Shown here piece after piece: positions 34,841 to 46,379 of a stretch of DNA of 64,000 nucleotides; position 1 is the first letter of the stretch; every line of letters begins with the position of its first letter. A program made the position numbers and the translations under genes. The DNA is from Telopea speciosissima. Its lineage: Eukaryota; Streptophyta; Magnoliopsida; Proteales; Proteaceae. Location of the stretch: contig NC_057920.1 of NCBI RefSeq assembly GCF_018873765.1, positions 11,545,307 to 11,609,306 on the forward strand, written 5' to 3'. The notes beneath the pieces were generated by a model. The model was not told where the DNA came from. It was given only the letters and a program-made list of their open reading frames with translations, and made no database searches.

Positions 34841-36688
34841 ATGGTTAAGCATAATAATGTTGTACCTAGTGGGCACTTCAGAAAGCACTGGCAGAATTAT
34901 GTCAAGACATGGTTTAATCAGCCTGCTCGCAAGACCAGAAGACGTCTGGGTAAGTGCATCCATCAGGTTTTCTTTGTTTCTACCTTCTGATATTCTGTTA
35001 CCGATTACAGTTTTGATTCTTTGGTTGTGCTTACTGTGTGCACTATGTTACTCTTAGTTCTTAATATGATTTTTCAATGTCAAATTTCCAGCAAGGCAAA
35101 AGAAAGCTGTGAAAATTTTCCCACGGCCTACAGCTGGCCCCCTTCGTCCTATCGTTCATGGACAGACCCTAAAGTACAACATGAAAGTTAGAGCTGGCAG
35201 GGGGTTTTCTCTTGAAGAGCTTAAGGTGAGATGATATTTTATAATATGTTGTCAGGTCTTTGTGCTTTCTGCTTCCTTCAATATTATGGTAGTAATGGTT
35301 TGTGTGCTTTCTTATTGCCTGGAAATTAATCAATAGAGGTTTGGTCTGTTCTTGGTTATTGAACAAAATTTATTTTTCTGAAATCTAAACATCTATAGAG
35401 GTTAGGTCTGTTCTTGGTTACTCTTCTATTCTCAATGCTGGCTGGACATTGACCTGGAAAGGTACCTGTTCCCATGATGTGCTCTGCATTAATCCAATTT
35501 ATAATTTAGTTTTTTCTTCCCATATTTGCATGAACTTGTAGCACTCACAATTTTTTCCTTCAATTTATTCATGTAATATCCAATATGAACGGCATAAGAT
35601 TTACTAAACAACACTGTAGGTATTTGAGTTCTCGGACAAATATCTTGTCCTTTGTTTCTGAGAACAATTGGTTGAGCTTGGGATAATAAAGACCAACTTA
35701 GGCTGCACCTACGTTATCAATAGTAGGAACCCCCCTCCTTTTCGGCAAGACAAGAGAGGTCGATGTTGTATTTTGCTCATAATCATTGATCCCTATACAT
35801 CTCTTGGTGTTTGCCCCTAGCTTCTGTACTGATCTCTCCTTTTTTTTTTTTCTAGGTCTTATGTAACTGTTTTCTCTTTCAGTTTTTGGTTGATAGTCTA
35901 TGTATAAAGGAGCTATATTCTGAAATATATATTCTTGAAAATAGAAGTACAAAATCATGATTTAAAGCTTTGTATCAGAACTGGCTATTTTCAGACAAAA
36001 AAGGGCCTAGGTCAGAAAATTTGTTCAGACTACATTGGTTCTAGTGTGTCTGAAAATTATGGTTTCTTATTATTGTTCTTGATGATGTTTGAGACAATGG
36101 TTCCCTACTCATTTATGTATCTCGTGTAATATATATTATTTTCTGGTATTTACTAAATAATAAGTCCCTTTTCCTTGAATCTTACTACTGCCTTTTTTGT
36201 GCTTTCCAGGCAGCAGGAATTCCAAAGAAACTTGCCTCAACTATTGGAATCAGTGTTGATCATCGCCGCAAGAACCGCTCCCTTGAGGGTCTTCAAGCTA
36301 ATGTGCAGAGGCTGAAGACTTACAAGGCCAAGTTAGTTGTCTTTCCAAGGCGCGCCCGGAAATTCAAGGTAAAATGTCATTGGAACTAGAAGTCACATTT
36401 ACGGATCTTTGGATTGGGTATCCATCCCTTAATGGGATTTGTTTTCTGATATCTTTCTTGTTGCAGGCTGGTGATTCTAGTCCAGAAGAATTGGCAACGG
36501 CAACTCAAATCAATGCTGATTACATGCCTATTGCACTGGAGAAGCCGTCTGTTGAGTTGGTCAAGGTTACAGAAGAGATGAAATCATTTAATGCCTATGC
36601 CAAGTTGCGTCTTGAACGTACGAACGAGCGCCACATTGGTGCCAGGATGAAGAAGGCTGCCGAGGCAGAGAAAGAAGAGAAGAAATAG
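34841..36688 (+). CDS. RPL13: 60S ribosomal protein eL13 (L13), gene 2
   Basis: Coding exons 34841-34949, 35092-35225, 36210-36368 and 36467-36688 total 624 bp, 207 aa. They have the same exon lengths and phases as gene 1. By direct comparison the two coding sequences differ at ten third positions (for example GTG/GTA, AAC/AAT, CGA/CGG, CCA/CCG) and the encoded proteins are identical. All splice sites are GT/AG. It has the fuller promoter of the two intact copies and is probably the ancestral arrangement, since the truncated copy at 20.5 kb shares its upstream region. Confidence 0.97.
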
Positions 36689-38334
36689 TAACTCAATGAA
36701 TCAGCTTCTTAATGTGCCGGTTGAGAGTTTTTAAGTCTTTGGCTCTGATTGGTGTTCCTTTGCAGAGTTTTGACATTCTATCTATACAAAACATAGGTTA
36801 TGCTGTAGACTTTTTACCTTTTATTGCCGTTTGCTGTAGGGACTTGTATGTTCCTACAAAGTTCCCCTTTCTATGAAACTTCAAAGTTTTGGATGCTTTC
36901 TTCATTTAATCTTTAGAATTAGTCAGTACCTCTCATTTGTATCAAATGACAGCATAGTCAGTTGATCATTGCTTTATAATGTCTCTAAGACTTAAGAGTC
37001 CTTTGTTGTTTTGTGTATTCACATGTTTGCCTTAATTTTCATGACATGACTTATTTTGCCTTTTGGTTTTTGGAGGGAAAACATTTCTCTATTATTGTAG
37101 AGCCGAGTTTTCTTTCAGTTAGTGTTGAAGAGAATCTCTTCAGCCACAGGATCTGACTCTGATTTTGTTGAGGAATGGGTATTTTGGACCTTCCTATAGT
37201 TATTGGTAAAACTCACTGTTCCAAGAATCTAATCATATCTTTGAATCAGTAGAAAAATCTTCTGCCATTATAATGTTCTTTTCCTTTTTTGAAAAAAATT
37301 CTGAGAATTGTTTTACTTTTGTTTCAAAGACCTCAGGTGAATGTACTATGCAAGATAGGTCTTTGTATCCTTTTCTTCTTGAAAGCAACCATATATTGTT
37401 TGCTCACCCTCCCCAACGTTCTATTTTTCCCCTTTCATCATCTTTTGTGGGGTTGTGTGCCTGTTCAACTTGGAAACTTTTGGGCTCCATTCAATTTTAA
37501 AAGAGAACTGAGCGTACTGGTGGAAATATACTTTCTTTTGGTTTTAGTCTTTTAGATAACATCAAGAATGACATGTTCTGGTCGCCAATGGAGCCAAAGT
37601 ATTGCCACTTTCAGGCCGGTTGACTCTACTATTTGAACAAAATTAGGAGTGAAGAACGGGATAAGAAAATAACCATAGTTTCAGACCGTTCATCTTTGAG
37701 TAGGAGATGTGTAAATCTGTAAATGGATAGCCGAAAATCCTTAATCGAATCGTAAGGGATAGTCAAAACTACATATTCGATTCTTGTTTGTCTGTTTATT
37801 CCGTATTCATAAAATTCAGTTTCTGGGAAATATCCGAATCCGTTCTAAAGCTAAGTTAATCGTATGTGATATGAATATTTCAAATTTAGATTGCACATTA
37901 TCTGTTTAGTTTAGGATTGATTATAAAAAATATAATTAAATAATAGTTTTAAGAGTACTATTGTGTAATATTACTTTATTTTTGTCAATTAACGGTATAC
38001 AAATAATTAAACAAGAAATTAAATGACAACAACAGAAAAAAAAGGTTTAACACTTCAACATCAATATTAGTGGGAGTGGATTCAATCCTTCATCTTCTCG
38101 AATTTTTCGTCTTTTCCTATTCTCTGTGATGCAATGCTTTTCTCTAAAGACTCATGACTCTACTCTCCAATCGACAAAAAATGTCCGAATCAGTTTGAAA
38201 TCTAATCAAATGCGATAATAGATAGTATTATATTTGATTTGAATTTGATCCATTTACATCTCTATCTTTGAGATTGGTAGTTCTGTTGAATCCCTTTCAC
38301 AGTATGAGAGCAGGACAAAATTGGACTTTCATTT
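36689..38334 (+). other. eL13 gene 2 3' UTR and flank
   Basis: Homologous to 28868-31895 without the three insertions found there, so it approximates the ancestral flank. Homology stops at GGACTTTCATTTTT (38326-38339), exactly where the foldback element begins. No gene. Confidence 0.6.
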
Positions 38335-38335
38335 T

Positions 38336-38940
38336 TTATTTCCCTTATCATTTTCGAGAACATTATTGGTGGAATAATGGTTTCTATTGTGACCAAGTGG
38401 TCATGGGTTCGAGTTTGGAAATAGACTCCCTATGAAAGCAGGGGTAAGGTTGCATACATCATAATCCTCCCCAAACTCCACAATGGTAGGAGGACAAAAT
38501 TTGGCTGCAACCCATGTTCCTGCTGCCCCCAATTGTAGGCTCCAACTTGGAATAATTCTCTTCTCATTTCGGTTCACAAATACCCCCTTAGGTAGGGTTG
38601 CAAGTTTGGCCCTATCAGCCCGAACGGCCCTGAACCAACCCTAAGCATGAACAGGAACTGGGCCAAACTTGCAACCCTACCTAAGGGGTTATTTGTGAAC
38701 CCAAAGGGGAAGAGAATTATTCCAAGTTGGAGCCTACAATTGGGGGCAGCAGGAACATGGGTTGCAGCCAAATTTTTTCCTCCCACCACTTTGGAGTTCG
38801 GAGAGGGTTATGATGTATACAACCTTACCCCTGCTTTCATAGAGAGTCTGTTTCCAAACTCAAACCCATGACCACTTGGTTACAATAGAAACCCATTACT
38901 TCACCAATAATGTTCGTCGAAAATGATAAGGGAAATAAAT
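38336..38940. repeat. Long inverted repeat (foldback) with Au-SINE-like arms
   Basis: Left arm about 38336-38618 and right arm about 38660-38940 are inverted copies of roughly 280 bp with few mismatches (left TTATTTCCCTTATCATTTTC, right ending GAAAATGATAAGGGAAATAA). The loop is about 45 bp. Each arm contains GTCATGGGTTCGAGTTTGG, then GCAGGGGTAAGGTTGCATAC, the B-box and adjoining core typical of plant Au SINEs. A transcript would form a very long hairpin. Confidence 0.88.
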
Positions 38941-38954
38941 AAAACAAAAAAAGT

Positions 38955-39115
38955 TGAAAAAAAAAACCCTTGTATCCTCTCACATGGGGTCAATGAAATG
39001 ACCACCCTGCCCCTCCTCTTGGATGCCCTTACATGTTCCCATTGGTTCACGTGCTGGCTCCACCCTAGCATCCATGCCAAATATAGTCGGGAACCACACC
39101 CCTTCCCCAAGAAAA
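38955..39115. mobile_element. MITE-like repeat, same family as 19755-19950
   Basis: ATGAAATGACCACCCTGCCC, CTTGGATGCCCTTACATG and CACACCCCTTCCCCAAGAAA in the same order as at 19.8 kb. Ends are not resolved. Confidence 0.45.
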
Positions 39116-39209
39116 TACAGTTATAAAAATGAGAAATGTTTCTAAAGAATATGAATATCGTTATCAGGACGATGAGAAAAAGCCCAGTCTAGCCCACATA
39201 GTTCTTGAA

Positions 39210-40560
39210 AACTTTAATTATTTATTTATGGAGTAACTTCAGGGAAGTGGAAACTACGGAGTATCTTGTTCTTGATTTTGATATAGTTTTCTAGCTCTTG
39301 TAACTTTAATTATTTATGGGATAGAGGAGAGAAGAATGATAGGAAATGAGTGATTATGAAGAGCTTTGAATGCAGATAAAGAAGAAATCGGGTGAGAATC
39401 GTTCCTCATGACCAAATTAAAATGTATGTTTGGCTTTCACATGCAAGATCAGATCAGGTCCCTGGTTTGGTCCCCAGAGGCAATCTGTAATTCTTAATAT
39501 TTTCTCCTTTTCAATTTAATTCCATTTAATCGTTTAGGTTTATGTGCAGCTGTAAAGGTGTTTTGTTTGATGTTTGATCAGGGTTTAAAATGCAAAATCA
39601 GAGACAGAATCGGTCAGTGACGATTTATTGGATTGAAATCTGTTAGTTTAATTGGTTCTTAAGAACCCTAGCATCAGTCCTCAAATCTAAACAGAGAATC
39701 AGCAGTGTCAAATCAATTGGAATTAATTGTTATACGAATCCGTCGAGTCATCAATCTACTTTCTGATGCTTTAAACCATATAGTGGGAGCCTTGTGCACT
39801 GCGTATGCCTTTTTTTTGTCGTTGACAATACAATGCATGTATAAAATCTAATCCACAAATGGAATTATCTTGATGCAAAGTCTTCAGTTTAAATAGATAG
39901 AATTCGAAAAAATGGGTTTGATTGATCAAAAACTTTTGCAAGATCATGGGAATTATATTTATTCTTCTCTAACCAAATTATACTACTAATAGTAATTTAA
40001 ATCTCCACATGACAACTCATACTAAAACTGATCTTACAAATTATGTCAATGTTAAGATGATGCTTAACAAATATGGATGGATACACATAAGAAAACATAT
40101 TTTAGTATACATATTTACAAATGAGGTGCTAAAAAAAATCCCCACTTGGGTGATGTGGGAGTGTTATCCCACACCCTCTCACATTATGACCATGTGGGGT
40201 CTCGCATTGACATTCTTTCTCTTTTCCAATCATGTGGGCTTTAGATTGATGCAATTGTTTCCTAAAACGTTGGGATTGGTGTGGCATGAAGATTTTCCCC
40301 ATTTAGCAGCATGAGAAACCCTAGTTGCCCTAGTTTTTATTATTTTGAAGATAAGTAAATTTTTTTTTGGGGAAAAATATTTTTAAGCTTGCAGCATATG
40401 CAACTTTTGAGTTGGTAACATAGGCTATGCCAACACTCCTTTGTCTTTCTCTCTCCTCCCCTCCCCTATGGATGAACCCATTGTTGCTGGGCCCTGATGC
40501 TGACAAAAGATCCAAAGAAAAAGGTTTGCCTTTTGTCTTCCCCATTGGTTGGCTCTCAAC
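39210..40560. repeat. Segmental copy A, left part
   Basis: Collinear with 56480-58370 of copy B. Shared landmarks are AGAAATCGGGTGAGA, GATCAGATCAGGTCCC, TAATTCCATTTAATCGTTT, ATGGAATTATCTTGATGCAA, TTATACTACTAATAGTAATT, and GTGTTATCCCACACCCTCTC against GTGTTATTCCACACCCTCTC. It ends in GGCTCTCAAC at the hAT insertion. It includes an Au-SINE-like 3' end (GTGGGAGCCTTGTGCACTG) near 39784. No gene. Confidence 0.8.
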
Positions 40561-40736
40561 TAGGCCTGTAAACGGATCGGATTCAGCTTGGATATGGATC
40601 GGATGTAATAGGATTCGGATATTTCTTGGTCGAATACGGATACCTCTGAACGGATTCGGATGGATTCGAATATGGATCGAATTCGGATTTTCAGCCATCC
40701 GTTTACACCTCTGCCTTGTGTAACTCCAACCTTCCT
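40561..40736. mobile_element. hAT element, left half (split by LTR retrotransposon)
   Basis: Begins TAGGCCTGTAAACGGAT directly after target duplication CTCTCAAC (40553-40560). It continues at 51213-51472, which ends ATCCATTTACAACCCTA followed by CTCTCAAC (51473-51480). Copy B has the single empty site CTCTCAAC at 59878-59885. The interior matches the reverse complement of the element at 18902-19298. Confidence 0.88.
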
Positions 40737-43399
40737 TGTCACACCCCTATCCCGACAAGGGATAGAATACAATATCAGGGTATGATTGGGGTGACACGAG
40801 TCATCCCACCTCACCGCCAGGATCTCGATGCAGTGGCCAACTCACAGTCATAAACCAATATTAAAATACAATAATATCAGAGTACGAAAGACAAAGGAAT
40901 ATTACATTCCAAGACAGGTCAGAGTTTGCGAAAGCGTAAATGAAATGATTATAAGATGTTCATTGGCTAATGATAATAAGTAACATAGTTACAAAATTCC
41001 TATGACCATCAAGTAGCTACCAAAAAGGTAAAACATAAAAGTTTATACAAAGCACAATGCTCTAAAATAATAATAAAACGGAACGATCCTAAGTAAAAAG
41101 ACAACCCGTAGGCACAATCATCATGGGCAACCATCGCCATGATCCTCGCCACGGTCTCGGCTCCACAAGAATCATCCGCATCCAAATCTAAAAAGAATGT
41201 GTACACGGGGTTAGCTCCACCGAGCTAGTGAGAGAGAAAAGGGGATGCACAATCACACAATCACAAATAGTCTATGGTGCATGCTATTATTAATTCATTT
41301 ACCACCTAACACACAATGCTAAGTCAATGGGTATATGCTATCGCAATAACTCGGGAAGACATTGTGGATCCTTCCATTCTCACCACAATGCAACCTCAAT
41401 TATTACTATGGAGCCCGCGCCGGTCGTAGTCATCACCACCGCAGGGCACCCGATAACCATTACTACCCCGGCCTGGCCTCTCTAACTCTCCACAGCGCAG
41501 TGCTCGCTACCCAACACCTAAACCCCGTTGGTAAGGGTCGTAGCATAGGAATCGAGCCTAACCACGATATACTACATGAATCCTATCGTGTTGAGAGGTA
41601 CATCCGGTGTGTCAACGTCCCATTCCATCTAACACCCGGTACAAGACAACACGGCGCATACAGCAAGAATGAGATGCAATATACAATTCCATAATACGGG
41701 GTTCTGTGCAGATACTTCCCAGCACCGTAACCCAACACAAATCCATATCATCCAAATCATCATCATCGAATAAGAATAAATGCAAATATGCAATCATGCT
41801 TGAATGATAATGTCACAATATAATTCATAAATGCATGAATAAGCAATAGTAAACAAGCTCAAACAATCACCCAAACCCACTCACCAATTACTTCAAATGG
41901 AATTTGTATAAGCGCAACGATTCCGCTCAAAATCACTCCATTGCACATATGTTGGCGCCTATGGAAGTGAATAAGAGTGTGAGAGAGTGTAGGGAGGCCT
42001 CATAGAGAAACCCCACAGTTTACATAAGTTATAAGCCTTAAAAACGCACGGAGGCAACGCGGACTCCAGGCTTGCCTCCGACCTTGCCTCCGACCTTCCT
42101 GCAGCTTAGGCCACATCGGAGGCAAACATCGGACTCACGCAGTCTTGCCTCCGACCTTGCCTCCGACCTTCCCCGCAGCTCGGGACACATCGGAGGCAAA
42201 CATCGGACTCACGCAGCCTTGTCTCCGATGCAACCAAGTGTGATTTCAAGGTCTTTAAAGCCCAGGGTTGTCCCATTTGGTTCTCTAAGCCTCAAGGGAC
42301 AAGGGAGGGGTGTCTTGGAGTCTATTTGGGTCTTAGAAACACCCAACATTCAAAGATTTAAGGGGTTTAAAGGATTAAAAGCTCAAAAATCTAGATTTGG
42401 GGTTTTCTTTGGTGGTTGAAGCTTTAGAATCAAATAGATTCAAGAAGAGGTCAAAATAGAGGTCTTTATAGGATTGTAATGAAAATGGGATAGCATCCTA
42501 CAAGGGGAAACTACACATGGCTCGAGCTAACCCTTTGGGTTTCCAAAAAGAAATCCCCATCTTGGGGCTGCAACCAACGAACCACCCAAGCTCAAACGAG
42601 CAAGGGGGAAGAGAGAAAAATGGGGAAAAGGGCACTTGGCTTACCTGGTTTGAGGTACACACGATGTACCCTCTTTAAAGCTCCAAACCAACAACCATTT
42701 CCTTCTTCTTCTTCCCTTCCTTCTCCTTCTTCTCCTCCTTGCCGCCTCCTCTCTTCAAAGCTCTCCTCTCCTTTCACGATTAGGTTAGGAAAGAAAAAGA
42801 GAATAAGGAATAGTACTACCCATCTCTCTCATATAAAAATCACCTTTATTGGCCTATTTGGATAAGGCCTCATAAATGTAGGCTAGGGTCTGTTTGGATA
42901 GGGTCAAACAACCATCCATCCCTACACAAGCTCTAAAATCCTAACTTGGGCCCCAAGGCCCACATAAGGTCAAGTTAATAAAAAGGGGTAAGAGTAGGGT
43001 CAAACATGGCAGACACCAATAGTACCTTAGCCACAGGGTCTCACCCACAAGGGTCCTTGTCCAGCATTGGATGTGGTCGGAGGCAACCAGAACCTTGCCT
43101 CCGATGCGAGTAGGAAGGTGGTTCCCACCATAAGAGGTCGGGCCTTTGGACCACACTTCGAGGGCTTTGAGAGGGCAGTAAGCACACAACAAATTTGGTC
43201 AACTACTTACCCCGACATGTCAAGGTGCAACCTCTCGTGGTCCCGACTAGTTTCCACAGGCAAACTCGTACTATGGTCAATAATTTTATAGCTGGTTTGA
43301 CCACCGGTGAGAACAACTCACCAAAGATATGTGGCGTGATAACTACACGTCACGGGGAAGAATTAATAATTAATTATACTCCCGGGTGCGGGTATAACA
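40737..43399 (-). repeat. 3' LTR (in element orientation)
   Basis: Paired with 48543-51207. It contains tandem units rich in TTGCCTCCGAC/GTCGGAGGCAA (42052-42232) and a purine/pyrimidine CTT-rich block (42695-42780). Compared with its partner it shows many one- and two-base indels. Confidence 0.9.
42052..42232. repeat. Tandem units of about 73 bp in the LTR with inverted GGAGGCAA/TTGCCTCC motifs
   Basis: CTTGCCTCCGACCTTGCCTC recurs at 42071 and 42144, with a degraded third start at 42218. Each unit also carries ACATCGGAGGCAAACATCGG in inverted sense, and an outlying pair lies at 43077-43106. The same array is at 49843-50033 in the other LTR. Confidence 0.85.
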
Positions 43400-43411
43400 T
43401 TCTCCCCACCC
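43400..43411 (-). promoter_or_regulatory. Polypurine tract of the LTR retrotransposon
   Basis: Minus-strand GGGTGGGGAGAA immediately precedes the LTR start TGTTATACCC, as expected for the plus-strand DNA primer during reverse transcription. Confidence 0.75.
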
Positions 43412-44218
43412 TACAAGAAATTTCGTCCCGAAATTTGAGGCGACTAGGGTCTCAAGTGATAAGGGCCGTTGGATAACAACATCCCAAGTCACCCACATCT
43501 TAAACTAAGTCAAAGGTCGGGTCAAGATGAGGCAAGGCCTACATGTCACAAAGCAAGTCGGTTCCACAATTCTCTTTTCCTTACAGGGTCAAATTACCAC
43601 AGGGGTGTGATTCACAATAACCCTAGGAAAACAGGGTTTCAACTACTAAGTTAAGTCTCAAGGACCAAAGGTTCCCTAGATCTTCCGGATCAGGTGATAC
43701 CACTCTAGCCTTCACTACTCTGGTCATTCTTGGGTTACAGGATTTAACCTGCCCATGACCCAACATAGGGTTTACATTCAAGGCTTTCACATCCGGTTGT
43801 CTCATTACCTAACCCAACTTTAGAATGATTTAGAATATTGATGGAATCTCCTATTGTTCACTCCCAAGACGGAGGGAACGCATTTGGTGATCCATTACCC
43901 CATTCATATCCGTTGGAGAAGGTCTTGTTACATCCTTCGGCAGCTTTCACAACCTTTAAACCTACTACACGCTTATCCCACAAGGAAGAGTCCACATCGC
44001 CCTCTTTCGAGAATCAATAACCCTTTAATAGTTTTGGTCCAAGTCAACTCTTCAAGCAGGTCTCAATAAATTAACCTACTCGGTCATTAAATTCATTATT
44101 CATTACCCTAAGGTTTGGTCAACCAAGGTCGTGGCTCCAACTAGTTTCATAGCAAGGTCGAGGTAAGTCATACTTGTAGTACCAGAGAATCACCCTAGTC
44201 ACACAAGTCCAAGGTTCT

Positions 44219-44261
<43 letters not shown>

Positions 44262-45900
44262 CACACCAATATGTAGGCATAAATTCAATAATTATATTCA
44301 AATTCCTATGGACATATCTGTCATCTAGGTCAATCCACCAGAACAAGAAGTTCTCAGGTACGGCTCGCTAAGCCCTTTCTTTGGAAAGTCAAATCGCGGT
44401 GTAGGACTTTCTCTATGAGTCTAAACAAGGTTTGGATGGACCAAGTAAAGTTCAAATAGAGTCATCACTAGCTTGAGGTGTTATGAGTGACTTCCAAATA
44501 CACGTGACCTTCATGGCTTACTCAAATAAACAGCCCAAACCAGCCTATTACTTTCCTTTCCTAGTACCTACCCACAGGTTTAGATTCTACGCACCCCCTT
44601 AAGGGTCTCTACCCGCATAGATTTAGGTTTCCCTATCCATAAGGTTTGAGTCCTTACATTCATAGGGTCTAAGGATCTTCATCCTCAAGGGTAACTCTTC
44701 TCCTTTTAGGTAAGAGAGGAGTCAAGTTACCAATGCCTGCTAGTTCTTATTAGCTGGCCCAGTCGGGTACAAGTCCTAACCTCTTTCAATTTTTAGGTAT
44801 TAACTAGACTCATGTGGTCCCCACAAATGGATCACACAACAGGGGTGTCCGATCTAGCGTATAGGCACAAGATCATCACATATAGGTGTGGTCAAAAGGT
44901 CTCAAAATATGGGCTCAAAATCCTAAAAGAATTAGGCGGACTCACGAGCGACGTCAGCACTCCGGGTGCGTTCGTGGCCCCTCTGCGAAAATAGGGAGAG
45001 CGGACTAACGGGCGGATGTGGAATGCAAATCCGTTCGTTCATCCGATCTCAGAAGTCTCAATGGCCGAGAGGGTGTCAGTCAAACGGATCTACGGACGGA
45101 TGCATGAGTGTGGATCCGTTCGTAGAATTTTAACAAAACAGAGCCGCGAGTTTTAAAACTCACTTTTGGCTCCAAAGAAAGGGACATAACCGCAGGGAGA
45201 AAATCTCTACAGGGACTTCCGTTCAAGCTTCCCTTGGGTGGTTTTTCTTGAAATCTTAAGCCTCAAGGTTTAACTCTCACTTGTTCAAGATATGACTTTA
45301 TTCCCATTTCTACTTTCTCTTTTCTTAGATTTGGGATGAATCATCTCAAGTTGTGATCATGTCTTGATTTTGCTTGTAATCCCATAGCCATGTACACCAA
45401 ATCCATACCAAACTTGATTGGCCGGAACTAGGGTTTTTGGGTGTAATCAAGTCCTATTTGATCGATGGCACTAAGTTGTTGGATCCTTGTTTGATTATTG
45501 CATCTTTTATAAATTTCAAGTCTTTGCAAGCATTTTAGAGATTGTTGCTAGGTTTATCATATCTAGTTGAATTTTACTTGGATTATGTCCAGGTTTTGGT
45601 TGTGGTAAAGTCCTCAATTCACAATATTTTGGGAAAACTCTCCAAGTTCAAATCTAATCCTTTTACATGCCATAAAATCTCATAGAAAATTATCACATTG
45701 TCTTATCTTCAAGCATATTCTCTTGTATACATGATCGTTGATAAAAATCCTTAGAATCTTTCCTCTTTTCCTCAAATAAATAATTCTTGTCTTTTGTTGG
45801 GATATTTTCATCCAATAACTTGCTTGTTGGATATTGGTTGGGATGTAAAGTAGCCAAAAGTATATGTTGTTCACATTGATCTCATTATTCACATCCACGC
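43412..45900. other. Non-coding interior of the LTR retrotransposon
   Basis: No recognised domain in any frame; only short ORFs below 80 codons. It includes a (TA)n tract. Around 44940-45200 there is a local repeat of AACGGATCTACGGACGGAT/GGATCCGTTCGTAG-like motifs, which may be the edge of another, older insertion. Confidence 0.5.
44223..44257. repeat. (TA)n microsatellite
   Basis: About 17 TA units inside the retrotransposon interior. Confidence 0.9.
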
Positions 45901-46379
45901 ATTAGGAATCTCACATGGATTTTACATGTGCATTGATCTTATTCATTTCTCTTCACTCCAAACATCTTCCTATGGTTATCATGTCTCATTTCCCTTACAT
46001 GCTCTTGTCACAATACAATTTTCACATCTTGTAGGCATTTCACTTCTATATTTTTATTTGTCAAGCATAAAGCTTAAATTACCAGGGTAAGATATGCCAC
46101 AAGAGGGGCGAGGAAACATCAAATGGAGGTAATAAAAGCCTAACATAGGTTGGTTCATCAAGACAGGCAAGAAAACCCTTTCGGCTTGGCGGTTTTAGGT
46201 GTGGTTTCAGAAGTTGCAACCACAGGTAAATCCGAGCTTTACGAGAACCAAATTTTGTTCTCAGAAATTCGTGGATTCTCAATGGGTTTCACAAAATTGA
46301 ATCCACGGGTGAAACCGCATGGCCCAAAATTAAAATTTTAAAACCCACGACTTAGAGGTTTATTTTCCATCTTCGAAAC

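Noticed and set aside
40009..40698. ORFs in copy A around the hAT left half
   Set aside because: They are not conserved in copy B, and the 40330-40698 frames run through repetitive GGATTCGGAT sequence of the transposon.
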